Of a stretch of DNA of 64,000 nucleotides, positions 8,821 to 16,383 are shown in pieces; within the stretch, counting starts at the first letter, position 1; every line of letters begins with the position of its first letter. The position numbers and the translations under genes are program-made. The DNA comes from Corynebacterium lizhenjunii. GTDB lineage: Bacteria > Actinomycetota > Actinomycetes > Mycobacteriales > Mycobacteriaceae. The DNA lies in NCBI RefSeq assembly GCF_011038655.2, contig NZ_CP064954.1, forward strand, positions 2,108,001 through 2,172,000, written 5' to 3'. The notes below the pieces were generated by a model. The model was not told where the DNA came from and did no database searches. It saw nothing but the letters and a program-made list of their open reading frames with translations.

Positions 8821-11613
8821 CTAATCATGTGCCTTCTCCACCTCCAATCCGAGTTCGGCCGAATACGTAACTCGAAATCCAGCAAGCACCGCCGTGGAGT
8901 CTTCATCCAATCTGAGCGCAAGGCTTTGGCGCAGCAGCGGACTGAACTGCCATCCGACGGGGGTCTCCGACTCCAACTGCGTCACCACTGCATCAAAAGT
9001 GGACGCAAACCTGGTCATCCTTGCGGGAAGTCGCACCGTGGCTGACGCAAAGCTTAAGGACGCTGGATAGCTGAGCGTTTCATCCTCCATGATGTACGCC
9101 GAGTCGCTTCCCCACAGTGCATAGCCATATTCGCCGGAAACGATCGGAATAACCTCGATGCTCGGCTCAGCGTCGCGGACTTGAGCAATTGCTGCTTCCT
9201 CACGCTGGGACGCGGTCTGTTTCTTGTCCAAGAAGCGAGCAAACAGCGCGCCATAGTCTTCCACATGCGGTGAAGGAATCCGGAACGTTTCACTCCGGCG
9301 GCGAGAAACCGCGCGCTGCCTCAGGCTCTCCTCGACAGCCTCCTGCCAACGGGTTTGCCATCCTGGTGGGGCATCGGCAACGCTAGCGCGCTCCACCGCG
9401 GCATAAGTCTCGCGGACCAGTGGGGCTACAGCGGCAGGCCGCTCAAACCCCTTGGGAATCCACTCTTCCAGGACCACCCGGGTAGAAGCCAGCAACACTA
9501 GGGGGTCATAGACTGCCGCGGCACCTCCATCAAACACGGGTACACCGTCCCAGGACAGCAATCCCCGAATGAACAACCGCGGAACTTCAGGCCCAAGCCG
9601 ATCCGGGCCGGAGAACGTATGGCGCCACAGCCGGCCTACGCGCTGAATCAGAGAGTCTATCGGAGCCATGTCACTAACCAGGAGGTCAACATCTATATCG
9701 AGACTTTGCTCCACCACCTGAGTGGCCACATAGATCTTGCGATACGGGCGAGTGCCTTGCGCCAGGGACTGCGGCCCCAATTCCTCAACCATCCGTTCCT
9801 CCTTGGCCACGCGGTGTGCAGCGATGAAAGAGGAATGGAAAAGCTCTACTTCTCCGGGAAACGCTGCGAGCAGCTCACGGAAGGTATCTTGCGCTCGCCT
9901 AATGGTGTTGCAAACTACTAACGCGGTCCCACCCGCAACCAGATGCCGACCTAACAGTTCAACTAATGCAGAAGAATCCTCAGCTAATAGCTCAACCTCT
10001 ACCCGGATCTGCATGGGTCCCGGCGGTATTTCAAGTTCCTTAACGCCGCTTCTTTCGCCGACGGTAATCAGCGGATAAGCATCCGACTGCGGCTTCCACT
10101 GCTGCCCACCATGAGCCGCCCAATATGCGGCCATAAACTTTTGTTTCTTGTCTTCAGGCAAAGTGGCGGATAGTAGGATGACCGGAACTTGGTACATTCC
10201 CAGCCACTCCAGAGTCGTGGCCAAGTACTCGCTGGTAAAGGAGTCATACGCGTGGACCTCGTCAATAATTACCACTTTGCCAGCAAGCGCTAAGTGGCGC
10301 AGCATGCTATGTTTCGTCTGCAAGGCCAACATCAGCACCTGGTCAACCGTGGCCACCGAAAAGTTCGCCAAGAGCCCGGTTTTAGGCCCGGCAAACCACT
10401 CCATGGCTACGACTGTTCCTTCATCTCCATTAGCCTGGCCATCGCCGCCAATACCCACAAATTTAAACTCGCGGTAGCGCTCTACCAGATTGTTCTTCGA
10501 GTGTGCCAAATACACCGCGGCTTGACTTCCGCCCGGCACTACTCGTTTGGCCCAGTCAGTCACCCTAGAAAACAACGCGTTTGCGGTGGCCATGGTGGGC
10601 GCAGCAAAAATGACCCCGTGTGCCCCACCGCTGGCTGCACACTGGTGCGCCGCTGCCAGTGCGGCCTCCGTCTTTCCTTCTCCGGTGGGGGCTTCAATGA
10701 CCAGCAACATCGGCCCTGCCTCTTCTTGGCAACTGGCCGAAAAGGCAGCCTGTTGGACTGCACGCGGCAACCGCCCGGGCGGCCAAGCGAAGGCCTGGTG
10801 GAAATACTCGGCGGCATCAGCAAGCAAAGTATGGCGGGCATCCCACGGGGAGGCCACCTGCCAACGTTCCAAACCTTGGGCCAAGCGCCCCTGCCCGCCA
10901 AAACCCGAGGCAGTCAGCGGGAAATACCTTATGTTGGAGGCAATCCAATCCGACATGATGACCATGCCCGTTATTAGCTGCACGGCGGGTATCGGCAACT
11001 TCTTGTGTAAACGCGGGAGCAGCTGCTCAAACTCGCTAAGTTCGGCTACATAGCCCAAAAGCTCCTTTTGCCCAGCAATCCATGCTGCAGGGTATTCACA
11101 CAAAACGTCCTGCGCTTGCCCCCACCATTGGGCCCCAGCTGGAACCCCGTGATGGGCTTCCACTATTCGCGCGATGGACCTGGCCACACGAGGCTTAACC
11201 CCCTGAGCTTTGAGCCAATCAGCTACGATTACTGCCGATGCCAACGCATGCGGGAAGAACCCCGCCTGGCACTCCAGGGGTCCCTGTTCCAGCTGGTAAC
11301 CGGCAGATTCAATGGAAGAGAGCAGCCAATCGTATTGCGGATCTCGGGAGAGTTTGCCCTGAAATCCCTTTGTTAGCTTTCCTAAATCATGCGCGCCCGA
11401 AACAAACCGCACCAGCCGCCTTACATCCCCCACCGCCAAACCTGTCAGCTCAGCCAGGCACCTCTTCGCCGACGGCGCAACAAACCTATCCCAGACATAG
11501 CAAGACACACCGTGAGCATCCTCCAGATGCTGCCGCACACTGAGATAACCAGAGCCATCACCCGACTTTGCCCAGGCCAGGTCCGCTAAGAGAGCACCCT
11601 TTCCAGAATTCAT
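8821..11613 (-). CDS. cas3: Cas3, HD nuclease-helicase
   Basis: A 930-aa Cas3 with an N-terminal HD nuclease (QHLEDAH, then SGAHDLGKLTKGFQGK around residue 75) and a DExH helicase. The helicase shows Walker A APTGEGKTEAALA near 307, DEVHAYD near 452, SATLP near 482, and the C-terminal motifs VVEQSLDID and QRVGRLWRH. It degrades DNA bound by Cascade. I chose ATG at 11613 because a TATAGT -10 box (11625-11620) lies 6 nt upstream, making a leaderless mRNA. An in-frame TTG at 11631 with AGAGG seven bases upstream is the alternative and would add six residues. It is the first gene of the operon. Confidence 0.96.
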   Translation of the reverse strand: MNSGKGALLADLAWAKSGDGSGYLSVRQHLEDAHGVSCYVWDRFVAPSAKRCLAELTGLAVGDVRRLVRFVSGAHDLGKLTKGFQGKLSRDPQYDWLLSSIESAGYQLEQGPLECQAGFFPHALASAVIVADWLKAQGVKPRVARSIARIVEAHHGVPAGAQWWGQAQDVLCEYPAAWIAGQKELLGYVAELSEFEQLLPRLHKKLPIPAVQLITGMVIMSDWIASNIRYFPLTASGFGGQGRLAQGLERWQVASPWDARHTLLADAAEYFHQAFAWPPGRLPRAVQQAAFSASCQEEAGPMLLVIEAPTGEGKTEAALAAAHQCAASGGAHGVIFAAPTMATANALFSRVTDWAKRVVPGGSQAAVYLAHSKNNLVERYREFKFVGIGGDGQANGDEGTVVAMEWFAGPKTGLLANFSVATVDQVLMLALQTKHSMLRHLALAGKVVIIDEVHAYDSFTSEYLATTLEWLGMYQVPVILLSATLPEDKKQKFMAAYWAAHGGQQWKPQSDAYPLITVGERSGVKELEIPPGPMQIRVEVELLAEDSSALVELLGRHLVAGGTALVVCNTIRRAQDTFRELLAAFPGEVELFHSSFIAAHRVAKEERMVEELGPQSLAQGTRPYRKIYVATQVVEQSLDIDVDLLVSDMAPIDSLIQRVGRLWRHTFSGPDRLGPEVPRLFIRGLLSWDGVPVFDGGAAAVYDPLVLLASTRVVLEEWIPKGFERPAAVAPLVRETYAAVERASVADAPPGWQTRWQEAVEESLRQRAVSRRRSETFRIPSPHVEDYGALFARFLDKKQTASQREEAAIAQVRDAEPSIEVIPIVSGEYGYALWGSDSAYIMEDETLSYPASLSFASATVRLPARMTRFASTFDAVVTQLESETPVGWQFSPLLRQSLALRLDEDSTAVLAGFRVTYSAELGLEVEKAHD

Positions 11614-11619
11614 ATCTTC

Positions 11620-11656
11620 ACTATACGCCAAATCCGGGCCTCTTGTGTCTAATTAG
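11620..11656 (-). promoter_or_regulatory. cas operon promoter overlapping a Cascade partial target
   Basis: The minus strand has TATAGT at 11625-11620, 6 nt before the cas3 ATG. TAGACA (11651-11646) is -35-like, but at 20-bp spacing, so the -35 assignment is weak. The same DNA, read 11655 down to 11645, is TAATTAGACAC. It matches the first 11 guide bases of the divergent mini-CRISPR except for base 6, and is preceded by GAAC, so an AA dinucleotide sits at PAM positions -3/-2. Cascade bound here would cover the -35 to -10 region. The sequence match is seen directly; repression is inferred. Confidence 0.75.
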
Positions 11657-11707
11657 TTCCTGTATTTAGAAATTTCCCTAGCTTCCACCCACACAATATG
11701 CTGAAAC

Positions 11708-11801
11708 ATGTTGCCCACAGCCCCCACGGGATGAGCCTTAATTCGACACTTGATATGAGGAGCACGCAACGTACTACCCGCGTAAGCGGGTTTCATTTTT
11801 T
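11708..11801 (+). ncRNA. CreR-like Cas-regulating crRNA (mini-CRISPR)
   Basis: There are three parts. First, a degenerate repeat at 11710-11737 matches the array repeat at 17 of 28 positions, but perfectly over its last ten bases GGGATGAGCC, which include the crRNA 5' handle. Second, a 33-nt spacer at 11738-11770 is exactly the array's spacer length. Third, a second degenerate repeat at 11771-11798 (GT start, CCCGC-GUAA-GCGGG stem, 17 of 28 matches in register) runs into U-rich sequence. A -10-like TATGCT (11697-11702) would start the RNA at about 11708. The guide's seed half matches the cas3 promoter. Reports of CreR RNAs in several CRISPR types give the precedent. Expression and repression here are inference. 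Confidence 0.82.
11777..11801 (+). terminator. Terminator formed by the second mini-CRISPR repeat
   Basis: The stem CCCGC (11777-11781), loop GTAA and GCGGG (11786-11790) is followed by TTTCATTTTTT. No protein gene on the plus strand ends here, so the terminator most simply belongs to the crRNA-like transcript. Confidence 0.75.
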
Positions 11802-11802
11802 C

Positions 11803-11843
11803 GCAGGCCCAGCCCGGACTAGAGGCCTGCAGGCCCAGCCCGG
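11803..11843. repeat. 15-bp direct repeat downstream of glsA
   Basis: GCAGGCCCAGCCCGG occurs at 11803-11817 and 11829-11843. The surrounding GC-rich DNA to 11892 can form several stems that could end glsA transcription. I see no gene in it. Confidence 0.55.
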
Positions 11844-11892
11844 GCTCGGGCCCTTGCGCGGCCTTTGCGCCGAACCACAGGCCTAGCCCAGG

Positions 11893-13173
11893 CTAAAGAA
11901 TCGACTGCCCGGCGATTTGGTAGTCCTCGGCATCAGCCAGGGGCACCAACGTGCCATCGGACATTTCGCGGTCGGTCAGGATCCCATCGGGGTCGATGAC
12001 GGCAATCTCCGCGCCCTCTTCCCGCAGGCGCCGCAGGCCCTCTTTCAGCAGGCGCCGGCCCACTTTGTGCAGCGTAGAGACCTGGGAAATATCCAGCGCC
12101 ACTTGGGAGCGCTCCAGGTCGTACTCGCGCAGCTGGTGCAGCACGGCCTCAACGGCAGAGAAATTGATGTGGCCCTGCAGGTGAATCACGGCAACATCGT
12201 CGTTTTGCTCCACCTCGCGCACCGGGTTGATGCCCACGCGGTTTTCTGTGGACATCAAGTGCAATCCCATATCGGCAGACAATTGCTTGAACGCCTCCAC
12301 GCCGCGAATACTATTGCCCTCGGCGTTGAGCCGCGGGGAGAACGTAGCCACGCCCAACTGCCCCGGCAGGGTGCCAATCAGACCGCCGGCCACGCCGGAC
12401 TTCGCGGGAATACCTACCTCCGCAATCCAACGGCCCGCGCCGTCATACATGCCACAAGACGCCATCACCGCCAGGGTCAGGCGACACACATCGGCATCGA
12501 GAATCTTCTCCCCCGTGATCGGCTGGCGCCCACCATTGGCCAGCGTGGCCGCCATAACCGCCAGGTCCCGGGTATCCACGGCGATGGAGCACTGCTTGGT
12601 GTAGGACAAGACGGCATCGTGAGCATCGTCTTGAATAATGCCGTAGTTGCGCAGCATATGCGCCAAAGACAGGTTGCGCTCCGAGTGCTCCAGCTCCGAG
12701 TCGCACACATTGCGGTCAATCTCCAGCTCTCGCCCGGCCAGACGGGAAATATAGGAACGGATACACTCCACGCGATCCTCCACGGTAGAGTCCACGCCAT
12801 TGATCAGCTGATTAACGGCAATGGCCCCCGCATTGATCATGGGATTGACCGGCCGGTGGTCGTTGCGGTTGAGCGAAAGCTCATTGAAGGCCTCCCCGGA
12901 AGGCTCCATTCCCACGATGTCGCGCACCGCATCCAAGCCCAGCTCCTGCAGCGCCAGGGCATAGACGAAAGGCTTGGAGATGGACTGCATGGTGTAGCGC
13001 TGTTGCGCATCACCCGCCGCATAAATGTGCCCCGTTGTCGAACACAGCGCAATACCCAAATAGTCCGGGTTGGCCTGCGCCAACTCTGGAATGTAGTCCG
13101 CCACTGCACCGTCTTTATTGCCGCGCACGGAGTCCAGAATCTTCTGCAAATAAAAAGGAATCGGAGATTTCAC
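11893..13173 (-). CDS. glsA: Glutaminase with C-terminal STAS domain
   Basis: A 426-aa protein. Residues 1 to about 310 are a serine-dependent glutaminase (L-glutamine to L-glutamate plus ammonia) of the beta-lactamase-like fold. It carries the catalytic SxxK in MQSISKPFVYA (about 65), the GMEPSGEAFNEL and NPMINAGAIA segments and, further on, KSGVAGGLIGTLPGQLGVA. Residues from about 320 (DDVAVIHLQGHINFSAVEAV) form a STAS domain, an architecture seen in some actinobacterial glutaminases. It is divergent from pncA with a 58-bp gap. Function is confident; the role of the STAS part (nucleotide or partner sensing) is unknown. Confidence 0.93.
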   Translation of the reverse strand: MKSPIPFYLQKILDSVRGNKDGAVADYIPELAQANPDYLGIALCSTTGHIYAAGDAQQRYTMQSISKPFVYALALQELGLDAVRDIVGMEPSGEAFNELSLNRNDHRPVNPMINAGAIAVNQLINGVDSTVEDRVECIRSYISRLAGRELEIDRNVCDSELEHSERNLSLAHMLRNYGIIQDDAHDAVLSYTKQCSIAVDTRDLAVMAATLANGGRQPITGEKILDADVCRLTLAVMASCGMYDGAGRWIAEVGIPAKSGVAGGLIGTLPGQLGVATFSPRLNAEGNSIRGVEAFKQLSADMGLHLMSTENRVGINPVREVEQNDDVAVIHLQGHINFSAVEAVLHQLREYDLERSQVALDISQVSTLHKVGRRLLKEGLRRLREEGAEIAVIDPDGILTDREMSDGTLVPLADAEDYQIAGQSIL

Positions 13174-13231
13174 GCCCTATAGCGTATAAAACGCCACCGC
13201 TAGAGTTAGACAAGAGTTAGACTAGCCAGGC

Positions 13232-13831
13232 ATGAAGACCGCTTTGCTCATCGTTGACGTCCAACCTGACTTCTGCCCCGGCGGTGCCCTGGCTACTGCC
13301 CGCGGCAATGAAGTCGCCGAAAAAATCGCCGCCATCCAGCCCGAATATGACACAGTGGTTACCACCCAGGACTGGCACATCGACCCCGCGGGCCATTTCT
13401 CCACCGAGCCCGACTTTGTCGATACTTGGCCCGTGCACTGTGTTGCCGGTACCCCCGGCGCCGCACTCCACCCAGCACTATTGCCTGCCGATGCCGCCTT
13501 CCGCAAAGGCGCCTACACCGCGGCCTACTCCGGCTTCGAAGGCACCCTGGCTGGCCCCGGCGATACTACAGGCCCGGACACAGGCGAAATCACAGGTGAG
13601 GACACCAGCAAAGGCCAAGGGTTGGAGGAATGGCTGCGGGAGGAGGGCATCGGCAGACTAGACATTTGCGGCATAGCCACCGACCATTGCGTGCGCGCCA
13701 CTGCTGCCGATGCCCTGCGCGCCGGATTCAGCGTGCGCATACTGGCTGGGCTGTGCTCGCCCGTAGATGAACAACGCGCGAACGCCGCCCTGGAAGAACT
13801 TTCCCAAGACGGCGCCACTATTGTGTATTAA
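13232..13831 (+). CDS. pncA: Nicotinamidase (isochorismatase family)
   Basis: A 199-aa protein starting MKTALLIVDVQPDFCPGGAL, with the catalytic Asp in IVDVQ. The metal-site segment is DWHIDPAGHF, the Lys is in FRKGAYTAAYSGFEG, and the nucleophile Cys is in GIATDHCVRATAADALRAG. It converts nicotinamide to nicotinate for the salvage pathway that continues with pncB (43355) and nadE (56206) in this window. A TAGACT -10 box lies 8 nt before the ATG, so the mRNA is probably near-leaderless. Its stop overlaps that of the convergent DUF3618 gene. Confidence 0.94.
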   Translation: MKTALLIVDVQPDFCPGGALATARGNEVAEKIAAIQPEYDTVVTTQDWHIDPAGHFSTEPDFVDTWPVHCVAGTPGAALHPALLPADAAFRKGAYTAAYSGFEGTLAGPGDTTGPDTGEITGEDTSKGQGLEEWLREEGIGRLDICGIATDHCVRATAADALRAGFSVRILAGLCSPVDEQRANAALEELSQDGATIVY

Positions 13832-14106
13832 CCGCGCTGTGCCAGCAGACGCTGCAGCTCCTTGAGGTCATTGCTGCGACGGCGCGAACGCACCACCCCG
13901 AGGGCAATCAGGCCCACCACGGCAGCAGCCACCCCGGCCAGAGCAATCTGCACATTCTGATCCTGGAGCTTTGTAGCAGCCTGCGCCTTGGCGTCGTTGA
14001 CCAGGTTCTGCGGCTTGGAGCGGTTAGCCAACTCATCCAAAGTGCCTGCCAGCTGGCGGCGGGAGCGCTCAATGTCGCGCTGAATGTCTTCAATGTTGCG
14101 TGCCAC
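13828..14106 (-). CDS. DUF3618 family small membrane protein
   Basis: A 92-aa protein from a GTG at 14106 preceded by AAGGAGAA, preferred over longer upstream starts. The N-terminus (ARNIEDIQRDIERSRRQLAG, then TLDELANRSKP) is the DUF3618 signature seen in actinobacteria. One membrane segment follows (IALAGVAAAVVGLIALGVV), then a basic stretch RSRRRSND. Members often occur with envelope proteins, and the function is unknown. The stop overlaps the pncA stop on the other strand. Confidence 0.85.
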   Translation of the reverse strand: MARNIEDIQRDIERSRRQLAGTLDELANRSKPQNLVNDAKAQAATKLQDQNVQIALAGVAAAVVGLIALGVVRSRRRSNDLKELQRLLAQRG

Positions 14107-14274
14107 GGGGGTTCTCCTTGTGGGGCGAGTCAAAAGCGTACAGAGTGTTCTATCCTTGACCACACTAGCGCACCCGGCGAAACGCCGCCGGAATTAGTCC
14201 GCGCAACCCCCGATATCCTATTGTTCGACCAGTTCCGTATTTCGCAGTTCCGTTTTTTGCAGGAGGATTCCACC

Positions 14275-14721
14275 ATGCTGAGCAAATTGTCCACTTACTC
14301 CGCTTATGCTGTGGCGGGGTTGGTCCTGGTGGGCAGCGCTCTAACACCATTCGTGCTCCCGCTGCTAGCAAGTGCGGTAGTTCCTGGAGTTGAGCTCAAC
14401 CACTCCCCGGACACCTTGTGGGGATGGTGCGCGCTACTCATAGGCGCAGCAGTCCTGGCGTGGCTAACTGAAATGGTCACGCGGTGGGTACGCCTGCAGA
14501 CTTACGTCATTCCCGCCTGGCGGCCATATTCCACCCCACTAAGCGCGCTAGTCGAAGTAGTGCTCCTGACCGCTGTGTTCCGCATGTTTATTTCCTCGCT
14601 GCCTATCGCATTTTTGTGTGCAGTGCTGGGGGTGGTGGTGGCCGTGGCGCTAGAGCGGAAGTTTGATTATCAGGGCCCAGATATTGAGGCACTGGCAAGC
14701 CGCAGTGAAGAAGACCGGTGA
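14275..14721 (+). CDS. Four-helix membrane protein of unknown function
   Basis: A 148-aa protein from the ATG at 14275, supported by AGGAGG 9 nt upstream. Hydrophobic stretches lie near residues 11-35, 48-64, 92-108 and 110-127, with the polar tail DYQGPDIEALASRSEEDR, so it is probably a four-pass inner-membrane protein with a cytoplasmic tail. I do not recognise a family with certainty; the layout resembles DUF2975 proteins. It is followed after 36 bp by bcp, which has its own promoter. Confidence 0.75.
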   Translation: MLSKLSTYSAYAVAGLVLVGSALTPFVLPLLASAVVPGVELNHSPDTLWGWCALLIGAAVLAWLTEMVTRWVRLQTYVIPAWRPYSTPLSALVEVVLLTAVFRMFISSLPIAFLCAVLGVVVAVALERKFDYQGPDIEALASRSEEDR

Positions 14722-14757
14722 ACGGTGCCGTCTGCTGCCACCATGTACAGTGTAAGC

Positions 14758-15234
14758 ATGACTGAGCAACGCGAACAGGTACGCTTGAGCCCCGGTGATA
14801 AGGCACCGGATTTTTCTTTGCCGGATGATGCTGGCAATACCGTCTCTCTGGCGAACTTTGCTGGCCAGCGGGTGCTGGTGTATTTCTATCCGCGCGCCAA
14901 CACCCCTGGTTGCACTACAGAAGCCTGCGATTTCCGCGACTCGCTGGCCCAGCTCAACAGCGCAGACGTTGCGGTAGTAGGTATTAGCCCCGATAAGCCA
15001 GAGGCGCTGGCTAAGTTCCGCGCGGACCATGAACTGAATTTCCCGCTGCTGTCTGACCCGGACAAGCAGGTCCTGGCGGCTTATGGTGCGTTTGGGGAGA
15101 AAAAGAATTACGGCAAGGTTGTCCAGGGCGTTATTCGCTCCACATTCCTGATTGACGCCGATGGCGCCATTGAGGTAGCCAAGTACAACGTCAAGGCCAC
15201 TGGCCACGTTGCCCGTATGCTCAAAGAGCTGTAG
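14758..15234 (+). CDS. bcp: Thiol peroxidase, Bcp/PrxQ type
   Basis: A 158-aa peroxiredoxin that reduces hydroperoxides with thioredoxin. The N-terminus SPGDKAPDFSLPDDAGN is typical, and the active site is FYPRANTPGCTTEACDFRD, with peroxidatic Cys in PGC and resolving Cys five residues later. I chose the ATG at 14758 because TACAGT (14746-14751) lies exactly 6 nt before it (leaderless). In-frame upstream ATGs would start inside the promoter. Confidence 0.93.
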   Translation: MTEQREQVRLSPGDKAPDFSLPDDAGNTVSLANFAGQRVLVYFYPRANTPGCTTEACDFRDSLAQLNSADVAVVGISPDKPEALAKFRADHELNFPLLSDPDKQVLAAYGAFGEKKNYGKVVQGVIRSTFLIDADGAIEVAKYNVKATGHVARMLKEL

Positions 15235-15252
15235 CCGCGCCACAGTTGTCCC

Positions 15253-15885
15253 ATGAGCTCCCCCGCTGATAGTGAGATTCTGCACCCGCGCCGCCGGCCT
15301 GCCCAGGCCCGCAGCCGGGAGCGCTTCGAGCGCATCCTGTCTGCCGCCCGCGCGGTACTCATTGACGTGGGCTTTGAGTCCTTTACTTTCGATGAGGTTG
15401 CCCGCCGCGCGGAGGTGCCCATCGGCACGCTGTACCAGTTCTTTGCAAATAAATACGTGTTGATTTGCGAGCTCGACCGCCAGGACACGGCGGCTAACAT
15501 CGCGGAGATTGAGCGCTTTTCCCAGCACGTCCCGGCGTTGCAGTGGCCAGACTTTTTGGATGAGTTCATTGACCACCTCGCCCGCATGTGGCAGATTGAT
15601 CCTTCCCGCCGTGCGGTGTGGCATGCCGTGCAGTCCACCCCGGCTACGCGCGCGACGGCGGCTGATACCGAGCGCGCCATGCTGGAAATGCTGGCGGGCA
15701 TGCTCGCCCCGCTGGCCCAGGGCATGGACTATGAGGATCGCATAGAAATGGCCGGTTTTTTGGTCCACACCGTGGTCTCTTTGCTGGGTTATGCCACGGA
15801 GGGTGATGCCGAGAACTTTGCCAAAGTCGTCGCCGAGGTCAAGCGCATGCTCATCGCCTACCTTTTTGCGGTGGCCACCAGCTAA
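15253..15885 (+). CDS. TetR-family transcriptional regulator
   Basis: A 210-aa protein. The N-terminal helix-turn-helix is clear: RERFERILSAARAVLIDVG, then FESFTFDEVARRAEVPIGTL and YQFFANKYVLICELDR. The C-terminal 150 residues are a helical ligand-binding domain without recognisable detail. It starts 18 bp after bcp and may share its transcript. It ends just before the convergent acpS. Its target is unknown; bcp or lipid genes are possible by position only. Confidence 0.88.
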   Translation: MSSPADSEILHPRRRPAQARSRERFERILSAARAVLIDVGFESFTFDEVARRAEVPIGTLYQFFANKYVLICELDRQDTAANIAEIERFSQHVPALQWPDFLDEFIDHLARMWQIDPSRRAVWHAVQSTPATRATAADTERAMLEMLAGMLAPLAQGMDYEDRIEMAGFLVHTVVSLLGYATEGDAENFAKVVAEVKRMLIAYLFAVATS

Positions 15886-15906
15886 CAGCACCGTTGTCTG
15901 CGCAAC

Positions 15907-16320
15907 CTAGCAGTGCAGCAGCACCGTGGCGGTGGCATAGTCCCCGTCGTGGCTGATGCTCAGCGCCGTGCTGTGCTTGCCGATACTCCCCCCTACCGCA
16001 CGTTCTACCTCCCCGTGCAGCACCAGCGCCACCCGGCCCCAGGCATCGGCCTGAACTTCAATCTGTGCCCAGGGCACGGCATCGGGAGCAAGGACGGGAG
16101 GTCTACCGTAGAGGGCCTGGGACCAGGCTTTGATGAAGGCCTCCTTGGCTGCCCACCGGCCTGCGAGGTGCTCCGCGTAGCGGTGCGAGTCCAAGCCGGT
16201 GGCACGGCGCAGCTCCTGGGCAGAAAACACCTCCCGGAAGCTGGTGCCGGGGATGTCGAGCTGCTGGGCGAAAGTGGGGATGTGCACCAGGTCGGTGCCC
16301 ACGAAGACGGTGGAATCCAT
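15907..16320 (-). CDS. acpS: Holo-[acyl-carrier-protein] synthase
   Basis: A 137-aa phosphopantetheinyl transferase of the AcpS family. VGTDLVHIPTFAQQL, RYAEHLAGRWAAKEAFIKAW (with the catalytic Glu/Lys) and ALSISHDGDYATATVLL are diagnostic. It loads 4'-phosphopantetheine onto the ACP domain of FAS-I, whose large gene (21395-30262) lies 5 kb away and ends without its own transferase domain. In corynebacteria this enzyme serves FAS-I and possibly Pks13. Confidence 0.92.
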   Translation of the reverse strand: MDSTVFVGTDLVHIPTFAQQLDIPGTSFREVFSAQELRRATGLDSHRYAEHLAGRWAAKEAFIKAWSQALYGRPPVLAPDAVPWAQIEVQADAWGRVALVLHGEVERAVGGSIGKHSTALSISHDGDYATATVLLHC

Positions 16321-16383
16321 AGTCCCTGCAGTCTAGCCGCAGGCAAGCAAACCCGCAGCCACGCAGACTCGCTCCGCGGCTGC

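Noticed and set aside
11777..11801. Hairpin with T run as a plain terminator of a protein gene
   Set aside because: No plus-strand gene precedes it, and the hairpin is in register with a second CRISPR-like repeat, so the mini-CRISPR reading explains more.
11698..11886. A 62-aa frame between cas3 and glsA
   Set aside because: It crosses the crRNA-like unit and its terminator, has no ribosome site and no protein-like composition.
11917..13182. Long plus-strand frame opposite glsA (421 aa)
   Set aside because: It is the antisense shadow of a clear glutaminase; high-GC codon bias keeps the opposite frame open.
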